Positions 45,040 to 54,965 of a DNA stretch of 64,000 bases are shown in pieces. Origin of the DNA: Caldilineaceae bacterium (GTDB lineage Bacteria > Chloroflexota > Anaerolineae > Caldilineales > Caldilineaceae). Positions within the stretch are counted from its first letter, which is position 1; every line of letters starts with the position of its first letter. Below the pieces are notes generated by a model. That model did not search any database. It was not told the origin of the DNA and saw only the letters and a program-made list of their open reading frames with translations. The stretch lies in assembly GCA_022842065.1 (NCBI GenBank), contig JALHQH010000015.1, positions 124,001 to 188,000 on the forward strand, written 5' to 3'. Both the position numbers and the translations under genes were made by a program.

Positions 45040-46116
45040 TTATAGCAGATCTAGGCGTCCTTTTCCACGTAGCTGTTCGACGATCTCTTTAACTTTTTGC
45101 ATTTGTCCTTTATGGCCGATTAGCAGGGCATCCCCAGTATCAATGATCGCCAAATCATCAACCCCAATCAGGGCAACCAGGCGGTCACTATAGACAATAT
45201 TGCCGTGGCTGTCAATGGCTAAGGTTTCTCCCTGTGCCACCACATTTTGTTGCGCATCGCCAGGCAGCACCGCTTCCAACGCGTCCCAACTGCCCACATC
45301 ATTCCAGCCGGCATCGAGAGGGGTCACCGCAACCCGTTGTGCCCCTTCCATAATGCCATAGTCAATGCTAATATTGGGCATCTGCGCCCAGGCCGTCGCC
45401 ATTGCCGTGATCTGATCGGCCTGATCAAGCGTGGCTTGAATCGCTTGAAGGCACTGATAAAGCGCAGGTAGTTGCCGCGCCATCTCGGCGAGCATCTGGT
45501 CAACGCGGCTGATAAAGATGCCACCATTCCAGAAATAACCGCCGTCAGCGAGAAAGCCTTCAGCGGTAGGCTGGTTTGGTTTTTCAAGAAAGCGTTCGAC
45601 CTCGTAGAGGGCTAGCGGCGCAAGGGCCGCACCATCAAGCGCCCGACCACGTTTAATGTAGCCATAACCGGTGTGAGGAAAGGTGGGTGTGATGCCTAAG
45701 GTAACTAAATAGCCCTGGGCTGCGGCCACGGCCGCGGCCTCCAATGCGGCCTGAAAGCTGGCCACATCAGGAATCACATGGTCGGCCGGCAAAAAGGCGA
45801 CCACCGCGGTTGGATCGCGGCGTTGCAGGTGCAGGCAGGCTAGCCCAATCGCGGGTGCCGTGTTGCGGCCACTCGGCTCGATAATCAACTGGGGCTGACT
45901 TAGTTGTGGCAACTGCTCTGCGGCCAGGTGAGCAAATTTTTCCCCGACTACCACATAGAGCTGATCGTCAGCGACTAGCCCGGCTAACCGATTCGCCGTC
46001 GCCTGGATGAGGGTCTCACCTGCGCCGGTAATATCCGCGAATTGTTTCGGTTGGCGTTGGCGGCTGCGCGGCCAGAGCCGCGTGCCACTACCACCCGCTA
46101 AAATTGCTGCATACAT
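45040..46116 (-). CDS. manC: Mannose-1-phosphate guanylyltransferase
   Basis: 358 aa from ATG 46116, preceded by AGGAGG; a longer frame upstream lacks support. The nucleotidyltransferase signature GGSGTRLWPRSRQRQPKQ is complete. GDP-mannose synthesis from mannose-1-phosphate and GTP feeds surface polysaccharide or glycoprotein assembly. It is the short form without the C-terminal isomerase domain of bifunctional enzymes. dprA lies 63 bp upstream on the same strand. Confidence 0.9.
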   Translation of the reverse strand: MYAAILAGGSGTRLWPRSRQRQPKQFADITGAGETLIQATANRLAGLVADDQLYVVVGEKFAHLAAEQLPQLSQPQLIIEPSGRNTAPAIGLACLHLQRRDPTAVVAFLPADHVIPDVASFQAALEAAAVAAAQGYLVTLGITPTFPHTGYGYIKRGRALDGAALAPLALYEVERFLEKPNQPTAEGFLADGGYFWNGGIFISRVDQMLAEMARQLPALYQCLQAIQATLDQADQITAMATAWAQMPNISIDYGIMEGAQRVAVTPLDAGWNDVGSWDALEAVLPGDAQQNVVAQGETLAIDSHGNIVYSDRLVALIGVDDLAIIDTGDALLIGHKGQMQKVKEIVEQLRGKGRLDLL

Positions 46117-46179
46117 ACAAACTGCCTCCTTTACTTCTCTACATTGCGTCGGCATTGATTGCCACCCGTGCGATCGCAC

Positions 46180-47283
46180 TCAGCGAATTACATAATTCAT
46201 CCCACCTACCTGCTTGATCAACCCTTTCAACTCCATCATAATCAGTAGGCTGCTCACTTGTGCTGCGGGCCAGGCAACCTGCCGTGCAATGTCATCAATG
46301 TGGCGCGGGTCGCGTGAAAGCGTGTCCAATAATTGGTTTTCGAGCGGATCCGCTGGGCTGCTTTGGCGGACACGCGATTGGACGCTGAAGGTGGTAAAGT
46401 CCAGTTGTTCGAGCAGATCGGCAACGGAAAGAAACGGTGTGGCCCCTTCGCGGATCAAGTGGTTACAGCCAAAGCTGCCTGGATGCAAAATGCTGCCCGG
46501 CACTGCAAAAACATCGCGTCCCTGGTCAGCGGCAAAGCTGGCTGTGATCAAGGCTCCACTCTGTTGGCCTGCTTCGATCACAACGACACCGCGACTAAGG
46601 CCACTAATAATCCGATTGCGTGGCGGGAAATTGTTGGCTTCTGGTCGCGTTCCTAATGGGTATTCACTAATGAGCGCCCCCTGATTGATGATCGCTTTAC
46701 CCAGCTCACGATTTTGGGCAGGGTAGATCTGATCAACGCCACTGCCCAGTACTGCCAACGTGCGGCCGCCGGCATCCAAGGCCGCTCTGTGCGCAATCGC
46801 ATCTACCCCCAGCGCCAAGCCACTGATGACGGTCACCTGCTGTTGTGCTAGTTGCGTCGCTGCCAAATGAGCGACTTCACGCCCGTAGGCGCTGGCGCGG
46901 CGAGTGCCAACCAAGGCAACCGCAAGTAGATCCTGTTCTAAGATGGTCCCGCGCACATATAGCACTGGTGGCGGCGCATCCACTTCACGTAGGTTGGCCG
47001 GATAGTTAGCATCATCCCAGGTGAAGACCTGGACCTCCGCCCGTTCGACTCGCTGCCATTCTTGGGCAAGGTCGAGCTCACGGCGTGCCTGTAGTAGATT
47101 CTCTTGGGTGCGTTTATCAAGTCCAGCCGCTTGGAGTTGGTGGATGGATGCACGCCAGGCTGCTTCAATCGAGCCGCAAATTGCCAGAAGCGCCGCAAGG
47201 CGCGTCGGTCCAATGCCGGCTACTTTATTGAAGGCAACCCAGTAAGCTTTTGGATGGAGTGTGGTTAAATGGATGACTGACAA
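46180..47283 (-). CDS. dprA: DNA-processing protein A
   Basis: A 367-aa protein that loads RecA on incoming single-stranded DNA during transformation. An N-terminal helix-hairpin-helix region (GIGPTRLAALL), the Rossmann-like core (VALVGTRRASAYG, SGLALGVDAIAH, GSGVDQIYP, SEYPLG, PRNRIISGLS, GSALITAS) and a C-terminal winged helix are all visible. Start is TTG 47283, with no better start close by. Confidence 0.93.
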   Translation of the reverse strand: MSVIHLTTLHPKAYWVAFNKVAGIGPTRLAALLAICGSIEAAWRASIHQLQAAGLDKRTQENLLQARRELDLAQEWQRVERAEVQVFTWDDANYPANLREVDAPPPVLYVRGTILEQDLLAVALVGTRRASAYGREVAHLAATQLAQQQVTVISGLALGVDAIAHRAALDAGGRTLAVLGSGVDQIYPAQNRELGKAIINQGALISEYPLGTRPEANNFPPRNRIISGLSRGVVVIEAGQQSGALITASFAADQGRDVFAVPGSILHPGSFGCNHLIREGATPFLSVADLLEQLDFTTFSVQSRVRQSSPADPLENQLLDTLSRDPRHIDDIARQVAWPAAQVSSLLIMMELKGLIKQVGGMNYVIR

Positions 47284-47604
47284 CGCTGGCGCTCAACTGT
47301 GCTCAAAGTTAATGCGGTTCTATTGGGAAACAAGCCCTGTGCCCGCAGAGGCAGCAGGGCTTGTTTCCCAACAATCGCAAGTTAGGCATAATTGCTGAAG
47401 CAGAATTGTCATCTGTTGCACTGTTGCCGGCTCAGCCTGTCGTCCTGCCATCTTGTGCCCGTAACCTGTACAGTGGGCACGCGCCGGTGTGGGCAACTGG
47501 TACGGTAACCCTGAAGCTGAACGTCAGTTTACAATTCTCTGGTTGCGAGAATACTGTAGAAGGCGTTGTTTGTCAAGCTACGCCAAGAGTAGCTAAGGCT
47601 ATCA
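47284..47604. other. Intergenic region with a 17-bp perfect hairpin
   Basis: 47323-47339 pairs exactly with 47355-47371 (TTGGGAAACAAGCCCTG). It is downstream of rimM on the minus strand and upstream of dprA, so it may end the ffh-rimM transcripts. The remainder carries no visible gene. Confidence 0.55.
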
Positions 47605-48264
47605 TTAGGCGTCAAGTCCAGGCAAGAGGTGTACAATCATGCGCTTCTGCGCAATATCAACGGTACGCACGACCTCGGCGATGGCTGGTAAGAGCAACTC
47701 TTTACTTTTTTCTGTGCCCTTTTCGGGTTCTTTTCCGAGCTCTTGTGTTGTGCCTGCCGTGTCGGCGCTTGCCCGTTCAACCACATAAACATCGTTCGCA
47801 CCGGTGAAGATCACATCGCTGACTGTGCCCAGCGTTTCGCCACTTTCGGTCTCAACTGTCATACCAATAATCTCATGAACCCAATAGGTATCAGCTTCCA
47901 GTACAACCGCATCCGCTTCTGTGACAAAGAGCCATTCGTTGCGTAAGGCTTCGGCTTGGGTACGATCATCGACACCGGCAAATTTAACTAGCAAGTAGTT
48001 TTTGTGAGGGCGTGCTTCTTCTACTAAGGTTTTGATGAGTTCGGCACCAATCAGAATCTGTGTACCAGGGGCAAACCGTTCGGGAAAATCGGTATGAAGC
48101 TCGACGCGCACTTCGCCGCGCAGACTATGGGCTGTGATGATGCGGCCAATCGCTAAATAGCCTTCGGGCACAAAAACGGCCTGATTGCGATGGTAATAAG
48201 TTGATCCGTCTGTGGTTGGCCGGCGTTGGTTCATGGCTGATTTTGGTTTACGTGGTTGATTCAT
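47605..48264 (-). CDS. rimM: 16S rRNA maturation factor RimM
   Basis: 219 aa. The N-terminal barrel (YLAIGRIITAHSLRGEVRV...) and C-terminal PRC barrel (YWVHEIIGMTVETESGETLGTV) match RimM. It assists 30S head assembly by binding S19. A 30-aa N-terminal extension and an insert rich in Glu/Lys (TTQELGKEPEKGTEKSKEL) are unusual. It is last in ffh-rpsP-khpA-rimM, after a terminator-like hairpin at 48334-48364. Confidence 0.9.
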   Translation of the reverse strand: MNQPRKPKSAMNQRRPTTDGSTYYHRNQAVFVPEGYLAIGRIITAHSLRGEVRVELHTDFPERFAPGTQILIGAELIKTLVEEARPHKNYLLVKFAGVDDRTQAEALRNEWLFVTEADAVVLEADTYWVHEIIGMTVETESGETLGTVSDVIFTGANDVYVVERASADTAGTTQELGKEPEKGTEKSKELLLPAIAEVVRTVDIAQKRMIVHLLPGLDA

Positions 48265-48333
48265 GCGTCTAATTACTCGATTTTTAGGCTAGAACGGACA
48301 TTTTTATGCAGGGCAAGCGATTTTGTAGATTAA

Positions 48334-48364
48334 AAAACAGCGGAAGATCATCTCCCGCTGTTTT
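48334..48364 (-). terminator. Intrinsic terminator between khpA and rimM
   Basis: AAAACAGCGGAAGAT (48334-48348) pairs with ATCTCCCGCTGTTTT (48350-48364); on the minus strand a run of six T follows. It should end most ffh-rpsP-khpA transcripts before rimM. Confidence 0.75.
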
Positions 48365-48407
48365 CTATCCATTCGATCAATTCTGTAACTACGGCAGCTT
48401 ACTAAAG

Positions 48408-48635
48408 TCAGTCGATGTCGAGCATCACTTCGCGGTTATCGTTGCGGGCAGCTACGCGCAATAGTGCGCGCACGCTATTCGCAACGCGGCCACTGCGTCC
48501 GATGACACGGCCCATATCATCGGGCGCTACGCGCAACTTGAGAATGGTGGCGTAGCGGGTCTCTTTGCGATGAACCTGGACGGCAGCTGGATCTTCGACC
48601 AGCGATTTGGCGAGAAATTCGACTAGCTCTTCCAT
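48408..48635 (-). CDS. khpA: KH-domain RNA-binding protein
   Basis: 75 aa. A single KH domain with the GxxG-like GRSGRVANSVRAL loop. It follows rpsP by 44 bp, the usual place of KhpA (YlqC), which forms a dimer or pairs with KhpB to bind small RNAs and mRNA. Confidence 0.9.
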   Translation of the reverse strand: MEELVEFLAKSLVEDPAAVQVHRKETRYATILKLRVAPDDMGRVIGRSGRVANSVRALLRVAARNDNREVMLDID

Positions 48636-48679
48636 ATGCGCCTCTCTGCTTTACTCTGCTGCTACGTTACTGGCCGACC

Positions 48680-48976
48680 TTATGCCGCCACGGGGGTGGC
48701 TTCAGGCGCGACGAACGGAATTGGTTTTCCACCATCATCCAGCAGATTAGCTTTGCGCAAAATTCGCGCCACACTGTCACTGGGTTGAGCACCGACATGT
48801 AGCCAATGGGCTGCGCGATCATCTTTTAAGACAACACCACTTGTGTCATTCGCCGGATCATAGGTGCCGATTGTTTCAATGAAACGACCATCGCGCGGCG
48901 AGCGGCCATCGGCAACAACAATACGGTAGAATGCCTTCCTCTTGGCGCCCATGCGGCGCAAACGAATACGAATCAC
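48680..48976 (-). CDS. rpsP: 30S ribosomal protein S16
   Basis: 98 aa from GTG 48976 with AAGGAG nine nt upstream. [22 protein letters not shown] is the S16 N-terminus, shortened here to its start [11 protein letters not shown]-terminal tail ([13 protein letters not shown]) is slightly longer than usual. It sits between ffh and khpA. Confidence 0.95.
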   Translation of the reverse strand: MIRIRLRRMGAKRKAFYRIVVADGRSPRDGRFIETIGTYDPANDTSGVVLKDDRAAHWLHVGAQPSDSVARILRKANLLDDGGKPIPFVAPEATPVAA

Positions 48977-49129
48977 TGTTGGAAACTCCTTTTGAACCTA
49001 GGTAACATTTGTGTAAACGATTTATTGCTGCTCATCCAAGGGGAAAGTTGTTTTGCAGCGTGATCAGTTGAGCGAACTTACTGCTGCATGCTTTTCACAG
49101 ATGAGCCTTTAATTTATGTTCAGGTGTTC

Positions 49130-50494
49130 TCAGTTCATGCCACCAAACATATTCATAAAATTGGGCAGGCCGCCTTTGCCCCGGCGTTTTTTACCGCCAC
49201 CACCCATAATGCCCATCTGCTTCATCATCTTTTGCATGTCGCGGAATTGTTTCATCAAGGTGTTGACATCTTGGACCGTGGTGCCACTACCAGCGGCAAT
49301 CCGGCGCCGACGGCTGGCATTGAGCAGATCGGGCAGGTGCCGCTCTTTGCGGGTCATGCTGTTGATAATCGCTTCGGTTTTTTTGAGGCTACCTTCAGCC
49401 ATCTGCGGATCGACATCCTTCATCATGCGATTAACGCCGGGAATCATCCCCAGCAGATCGGTCAACGAACCAAGCTTTTTAATCTGCTGCAGCTGTTGCA
49501 GGAAATCTTCCAGATCAAAGTCGCCCTCGCGGAGCTTTTGCTCCATGGCCATGGCGTCTTCTTCGGTAATATTACTCTGCGCCCGTTCGATCAGGGTCAA
49601 AACATCACCCATGCCCAAAATCCGGCCGGCCAAACGGTCGGGTTGGAACGGCTCGAGATCGGTTAGCTTTTCGCCCGTGCCCAAAAACTTGATCGGTACA
49701 CCGGTCACCTGGCGCATACTAAGCGCTGCCCCACCACGGGCATCGCCGTCGATTTTTGTCATAATCAGGCCGGTCAGCGGGACGCGACTGTTAAAGCCGG
49801 CGGCGACATTGACCGCTTCCTGGCCCGTCATCGCATCTACCACAAGCAGAATTTCGGCAGGACGGGCGATCATGCGCACCTGTTCCAATTCCTGCATCAT
49901 CTGCTCGTTGATCTGCAAACGCCCGGCTGTATCAAGAATGACAACGTTGTAGGCTTTGTCGCGGGCTAAGCGCAGCGCATTCTTCGCAATGGTGGCTGCA
50001 GACGTATCAGTCCCTTCACTATGGACGGGAATATCGATCTGGCGGCCTAAAATTTCCAACTGTTGGATGGCGGCTGGCCGATAAATATCCGCGGCGACAA
50101 GCAGGGGGCGCTGACCTGATTTGCGCAGCCGCAGGGCCAATTTACCGGCCATGGTCGTCTTGCCGGCCCCTTGCAAACCAACCAACATGATGATCTGGGG
50201 TGGCTGCCCAGAAAGGTTGAGCGGTGCCGGTTGGCCGAGCAGTTCAATCAGCTCTTCATTGACAATTTTGACGACCTGCTGCGCAGGGGTCAAGCTGTTC
50301 ATGACCTCGGCCCCAATCGCGCGTGTCTTCACCCGTTCGACAAACTCTTTGACCACCTTAAAATTGACATCAGCCTCCAGCAATGCCAGCCGCACTTCAC
50401 GCATGGCGACATTGACATCACTCTCGCTGAGCTTGCCTTGGCGGGACAGGTTATCAAAGATACTCTGTAATTTGTCGGTTAAATTCTCAAACAC
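49130..50494 (-). CDS. ffh: Signal recognition particle GTPase
   Basis: 454 aa from GTG 50494. N domain (1-85), G domain with GLQGAGKTTMAGKLA, DTAGR, TKIDGDARGG motifs, and the Met-rich M domain (about 300-454; MMKQMGIMGGGGKKRRG) that binds SRP RNA and signal sequences. It targets membrane and secreted proteins co-translationally. It leads the ribosomal-type operon. Confidence 0.95.
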   Translation of the reverse strand: MFENLTDKLQSIFDNLSRQGKLSESDVNVAMREVRLALLEADVNFKVVKEFVERVKTRAIGAEVMNSLTPAQQVVKIVNEELIELLGQPAPLNLSGQPPQIIMLVGLQGAGKTTMAGKLALRLRKSGQRPLLVAADIYRPAAIQQLEILGRQIDIPVHSEGTDTSAATIAKNALRLARDKAYNVVILDTAGRLQINEQMMQELEQVRMIARPAEILLVVDAMTGQEAVNVAAGFNSRVPLTGLIMTKIDGDARGGAALSMRQVTGVPIKFLGTGEKLTDLEPFQPDRLAGRILGMGDVLTLIERAQSNITEEDAMAMEQKLREGDFDLEDFLQQLQQIKKLGSLTDLLGMIPGVNRMMKDVDPQMAEGSLKKTEAIINSMTRKERHLPDLLNASRRRRIAAGSGTTVQDVNTLMKQFRDMQKMMKQMGIMGGGGKKRRGKGGLPNFMNMFGGMN

Positions 50495-50811
50495 AAGCAG
50501 CTGTTCCTAACTGCACTACGGCAAGATCGACGGCTCTTCTATACCAAACTCAGCCACACTAAAAGTGTTTTATGTGGCGCTTGCCCAGACTTTGCATCGA
50601 GATGCTGACAAAAAGATGCGCCTCCATCACGCGTGCGTTGGCACAAAGCCATTCAACTACGCGAGCAGGCGCAAGTTCGCACTATATTGTAACTGCTACA
50701 CCGGGTTTTGGTCAAATATCGGCAAGGACAAATAATCTCTACTTGCCCCGCCGCCTGCTTGCCAATGCTGCGTAAAATACTTCCCTCTATAAACGCATTG
50801 GCCAAAAATAA
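50495..50811. other. Intergenic region upstream of ffh
   Basis: No gene is seen. It should hold the minus-strand promoter of the ffh operon. A hairpin lies just to its right. Confidence 0.4.
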
Positions 50812-50857
50812 TTATCTCCCCTGGCGCAACCACTAACGGTCACACCAGGGGAGATAA
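50808..50857 (-). terminator. Terminator of the sigma/LysM operon
   Basis: 50812-50824 pairs exactly with 50845-50857 (TTATCTCCCCTGG). On the minus strand TTATTTTTGG follows. It lies 55 bp past the stop of the LysM gene. Confidence 0.8.
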
Positions 50858-50911
50858 GCTACGATAATTAAAATGGTAGAAATGCGCGCCTTGGCTTGAT
50901 CGCAACTGTGC

Positions 50912-52741
50912 CTATGGTTGGCTCGTCAGGGGTGAATCATCCATCGCTGTTGGGGTAGCTGTTGCAATGCCACTCCGGCCCGCGGTATCAGATGTTGGAC
51001 GCGCTGCTGTGGGTGGGGGCACCGGCGTTGGGGTAAGTGTCGCCGTCGGTGTCAGGGCATCCGTACCCGCTGCCTTGCCTTCGTCCCCGCCGTTATCGTC
51101 ATTGTCGGCTGCATCTGCCGTCGCTGTTACTGCTGTCGCCTCCCCAGTGCCATCATCCCCACCGCTATCATCAGTGGGCGGTGTGGGCGTCGCTGATGAC
51201 AACGGCTCTGCCGTCGCTGTGACAACGGTCGTTGCCATGGTCGTCAACGTCAGCGTGAGGCCTGGGCCTGGTGGAGGGGTGCCAGGGGTTGGCGTCTCAA
51301 TTGCTGGTGCGACCGTGGCTGTTATTGTTTCGGTTGGCATTACGGTCGGTGTGCCCAGCGTTGCTGTTACGACTGGCGATGGTGTTATGGTGGCAGTTGT
51401 GCTAATCGTGACGGTTGGCGTCATCCCAATGGTCGTTGACAGCGTTGCTCCTGGCTCCACGGTTTGGGTCGGGGTAACCACTTCGGTTGAAACCGTCGTT
51501 GAGACGGCCGTCAAAATTACCTCCAGCGATGGCATTGGCGTTAAGGTCGGCGCTATCGTCGGGGCGGCTGGCACAAAGAGGCGACTGCCGCTTGGGATGA
51601 CATTGGGATTTGCCAGGCAGTTTACCTCCGTTAAGGTTACCACGTTCGTGCCAGTGCGACTGGCGATCCCGCTAAGGGTATCACCTGCGCGGACGGCAAT
51701 CGGCACCCAGCCCCTGGGGATGTCAACTGTACAGGGCGTTGGCGTGAAGGTCGGCATGGGCGTGACCGTGGGCACGACAATACTCTCTTCAATGACACTT
51801 AAACTAATCCCCTGGACGACTTGGCGTTCCGCCTTACCGCCCTCAACGGTGTTTGTCAGACTGGCATCCGGGACAATCTGGTAATAGATGGTTACCATTT
51901 GCCCTTCGGCCGGTGTTTGCGGCATCGCAATGGCGGCACGCTCGGCACCAGGTGGGTTGACCTGATAGGACGGTTCGACCACTAAGGAACCAAGCAGCAG
52001 ATTGCCGCCTTCCCAGCCGCGAAAGAAAAGGCGTTGGGTTGCCCGTGCCGGCTTTTGTTCTGCTGCGGCTCTGATACGCGCTTTCGCGATGTCTTCTAGC
52101 GTCTCTTTTTCAATGTTATCGACGATCTGGGGACGATCTACTTCCGCCGCCAGGTTTAACTCTTGTTGGCGCATCCACTGCTTGGCTGGATAAGCGAGAT
52201 CGCCAGGAATGGCGGCTTGTGCCACTGTAGCAAAGCCAAAGGTGCCGAGTGAAATCACGGTCAGCATCAAGACCAACGGTGCCAACTGCATCGGTGCTAC
52301 AGTAAAACTGCCCAACAGATTCTGCCAATTGATCCGGATGCGATCTAGCCAAGTGGGCGCGGCAACTGTCGGCTTGGTACGCACGGCTGTCGCGCCGGTT
52401 TGGGGCTTGGCGGCAACCGTTGCGACGATGGCGGGCGTTGCAGCTATAGCTTGTGCCCCGGTCGGAACGTCGGCTGTGGCCATTTCAGCACGCATGGTAG
52501 CGGCGGCCTGCAAGAACGCACGCTTGTTTGCTGCACGTCTTGCGGCAGTGGGGCGAGGAATCTCTGCTTCCTGCAACTGGTGCGTCGCTGCAACCACGGT
52601 TAAGAGGTCGCGTAACTCAGCATGCAGTGCCGCGGGGTAAGCAGCAATAATTACCTCCAGCGGCTCGCCGGCTTCCAGCCGTTCGAGTGCCTGGGTGAAG
52701 ATTTCTTCTGTATTATAGGGTAAATTCGAGTCAACCGTCAT
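50912..52741 (-). CDS. Membrane LysM protein, likely anti-sigma-like partner of the ECF sigma factor
   Basis: 609 aa. A cytoplasmic N-terminus (1-145) with an anti-sigma-like helical start (TEEIFTQALERLEAGEPLEV...), one membrane helix (about 155-178), then an extracytoplasmic DUF5667-like helical domain (PGDLAYPAKQWMRQQELNLA), a beta-rich region, a LysM domain (about 345-390: VRAGDTLSGIASRTGTNVVTL) and a long Thr/Pro/Val tail. The cognate sigma gene is 88 bp upstream on the same strand. It would hold the sigma factor at the membrane until a cell-wall signal. The role is inferred from layout. Confidence 0.7.
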   Translation of the reverse strand: MTVDSNLPYNTEEIFTQALERLEAGEPLEVIIAAYPAALHAELRDLLTVVAATHQLQEAEIPRPTAARRAANKRAFLQAAATMRAEMATADVPTGAQAIAATPAIVATVAAKPQTGATAVRTKPTVAAPTWLDRIRINWQNLLGSFTVAPMQLAPLVLMLTVISLGTFGFATVAQAAIPGDLAYPAKQWMRQQELNLAAEVDRPQIVDNIEKETLEDIAKARIRAAAEQKPARATQRLFFRGWEGGNLLLGSLVVEPSYQVNPPGAERAAIAMPQTPAEGQMVTIYYQIVPDASLTNTVEGGKAERQVVQGISLSVIEESIVVPTVTPMPTFTPTPCTVDIPRGWVPIAVRAGDTLSGIASRTGTNVVTLTEVNCLANPNVIPSGSRLFVPAAPTIAPTLTPMPSLEVILTAVSTTVSTEVVTPTQTVEPGATLSTTIGMTPTVTISTTATITPSPVVTATLGTPTVMPTETITATVAPAIETPTPGTPPPGPGLTLTLTTMATTVVTATAEPLSSATPTPPTDDSGGDDGTGEATAVTATADAADNDDNGGDEGKAAGTDALTPTATLTPTPVPPPTAARPTSDTAGRSGIATATPTAMDDSPLTSQP

Positions 52742-52829
52742 AAGATTACGACTATTATCAATAAGTTACTGATCAACACTTGCTTGATCATGATTGATGG
52801 ATCTGCTGTTGCACTGTGAAAATTGCACC

Positions 52830-53432
52830 TTAGAACAGGCCCTCATGCTGTAACAACTGGCGTAATGTCGCGACCGCGCGATATTGCAACGCCTTAATGG
52901 AGCCTTCAGTCTTGTCCATCATAATCGCTACCTCGCTGATGCTATATCCTTCCAGAAAGCGCAAGCTAATCACATCGGCTTGTTCCTCGGTTAGACGAGC
53001 AATGGCAGCGCGCAGACGATTGGCATCCATGTTGGTTTCCGCAATGACAACCGGATTGTGGTCGCTAGCTACCACGCTCACGGCATCCTCCAACTGGACC
53101 TGCTGTTGGCGGTCGCGTTGGCGGTAATAGTCAATAACGGCATTGTGGGCAATGCGGTAGAGCCAGCCGGAGAACGAACTGTGCCACCCCTTCCCACTAC
53201 GGATTGCTTCCAACATTTTGAGGAAGACTTGTGCGGTTAGATCTTCAGCCAAGGTGGCATCGCCGGTACGGCGAAAGATATAACTGTAGATGCGCGCTTC
53301 ATAGCGATCATACAGTTCACCTAACGCTGTTTCGTCGAATGCTGCGGCTGAGGCTAACAGCGCCTCCTCTGATGCATCCTCGATGGACGTGAATCCATCT
53401 GTTGAGATGGATACATTTTCTGTGCTACTCAT
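52830..53432 (-). CDS. ECF-type sigma factor (sigma-70 family)
   Basis: 200 aa. Region 2 is at about 35-105 (ALGELYDRYEARIYSYIFRRTGD...TAQVFLKMLEAI) and region 4 at about 138-195 (LTEEQADVISLRFLEGYSISEVAIMMDKTEGSIKALQYRA), a helix-turn-helix for -35 binding. There is no C-terminal extension. Coupled with the LysM membrane protein downstream, it probably senses cell-envelope state. Confidence 0.9.
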   Translation of the reverse strand: MSSTENVSISTDGFTSIEDASEEALLASAAAFDETALGELYDRYEARIYSYIFRRTGDATLAEDLTAQVFLKMLEAIRSGKGWHSSFSGWLYRIAHNAVIDYYRQRDRQQQVQLEDAVSVVASDHNPVVIAETNMDANRLRAAIARLTEEQADVISLRFLEGYSISEVAIMMDKTEGSIKALQYRAVATLRQLLQHEGLF

Positions 53433-53917
53433 AAAGACGTGGATTGCTTCAAAAAATTACGGCCATTTTACCGAACTGATAATCTTAAGCCGTTGATGGT
53501 TTGATCTGGAAGATAGGGAGAAGAGTGAATCGCTCATAATACATCGGCAGCACTGTCATAAAGCAACACTTTTTCCATGGAAAAAGTGTTGCTTTATGAC
53601 AGCCGCCAGTATCACAAAGCTTCACTGCTATCATGTGAACTGAATAAGTACCATGTTAATGTGACTCGTCTATGCGAATGGTCTTAATGGGTACTTTGCT
53701 TTAATCTACTTGCGGCCACCGAACTAACATTTTCGTAACAGCAGCGCGACTCGCCGATTTACCAATAAATGCTGACGCAATGATTGTTCGTAAGTATGAC
53801 GTAAGATCGGACAGATGGCAAATGTCATACTTGCTATACGACCATTTTTGGGCAATTATGGCTCTTTTTTACGACATATTGCCGAATTTCGTGCCGTATC
53901 TTGAAGGTGGCCGTCGC
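53433..53917. other. Intergenic region with a 50-bp palindrome
   Basis: 53553-53577 and 53578-53602 are exact reverse complements with a CCATGG centre. The gap has no ORF of note; it separates the sigma gene from the phosphatidyltransferase gene, both on the minus strand. The palindrome lacks a clear T-tract but its interior is A/T-rich (TTTTTCC, GGAAAAA). Confidence 0.6.
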
Positions 53918-54565
53918 CTATTCTTTGGTCTTGGCTAAATTGGTGCTCTTCGCCAACGTGGGATTGGCCGGTGGGGCACTTTGCAACTGATTCGTGCGCC
54001 AATAGACTTCATAGATACGTTGTAAGGCGGTAAAGTTGGTAAAGATGGCCAACAACCACAGGATCGGCTCCAGCCAACCAACGATTAGCCCAACGACTAG
54101 AATCACAATGCGTTCTGGGCGTTGTAACCAACCTGCTTTACATTCAACCTGGAGCGCTTCGGCGCGCGCTTTCGTGTAGCTAACCATGAGTGAACCGACG
54201 AGGATAAACATGATCAAGACTAATTCTGTTCGCGTGCTGGGGCCACGCGAAAAGAAATACGCCAAGGCCAAAAAGGTAACACTTTCACTATAGCGGTCAA
54301 GCGTGCTATCCAAAAATGCACCGAAGGTACTCATCTGCTTGGTAAAGCGCGCGACCGCCCCGTCAAGCATATCAAAGAGCGCCGCCAGGAGGAGGAGAAT
54401 CCCACCCCAACGAAAAGCGCCAGTGGCGAGGACGAACGCGGTAATCACGGTTAGGACAAACCCACTATAGGTCAGTGCGTTTGGCGTGACGCCAAGGTGG
54501 TGTAAATAATAGGCTAGACGACTAAGCGGATCTGTAAAGAGCGGGCGTCCATATTTTGAGAGCAT
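53918..54565 (-). CDS. CDP-alcohol phosphatidyltransferase
   Basis: A 215-aa membrane enzyme with the family motif DG-x2-AR-x8-G-x3-D-x3-D, visible as DGAVARFTKQMSTFGAFLDSTLD. It transfers phosphatidate to an alcohol such as glycerol-3-phosphate or inositol. Several hydrophobic helices follow. The acceptor cannot be told here; a PgsA-like or PIP-synthase-like role is possible. Confidence 0.88.
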   Translation of the reverse strand: MLSKYGRPLFTDPLSRLAYYLHHLGVTPNALTYSGFVLTVITAFVLATGAFRWGGILLLLAALFDMLDGAVARFTKQMSTFGAFLDSTLDRYSESVTFLALAYFFSRGPSTRTELVLIMFILVGSLMVSYTKARAEALQVECKAGWLQRPERIVILVVGLIVGWLEPILWLLAIFTNFTALQRIYEVYWRTNQLQSAPPANPTLAKSTNLAKTKE

Positions 54566-54765
54566 GATGCTTTCCTGTTCGCCAAGATTTCACGAGTTAA
54601 CTATCTTTAATCAGGTAAATCGGCCGGGCATACCTTTTGTTGCTGTGCATAAATCAGCCCTACGATACTTTATCATAACGCTGTATCTTCTCAGTATACG
54701 GCTTTAGTATACATCAAGATGCCAGCGAAATCGTAATCCGTTTCATTTCTACAGAAATATACGCA

Positions 54766-54804
54766 AAGCGCACTGGTTCAGTTCCGCGACTGACCGGTGC
54801 GCTT
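54766..54804. repeat. 17-bp hairpin with one bulge
   Basis: 54766-54782 pairs with 54789-54804 (AAGCGCACTGG with CCGGTGCGCTT). A second hairpin pairs 54911-54919 with 54940-54948. Both lie in the 400-bp gap below the FG-GAP-like gene and might end its transcript; no T-tract is evident. Confidence 0.55.
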
Positions 54805-54965
54805 GGGCAACGCTTTAGTACGACGTAAGCCTTGCACCATTGCTGGCGTAAGCTGCGTTTATATTGCTCACCCATCCCATGCAGTTTTTAAGTTATCCTT
54901 TGTACTGCTTGAGCACCGGCGTTTTTACACCAGCAAGGACCAGTGCTCAGGCAGTCGCAGGATCG

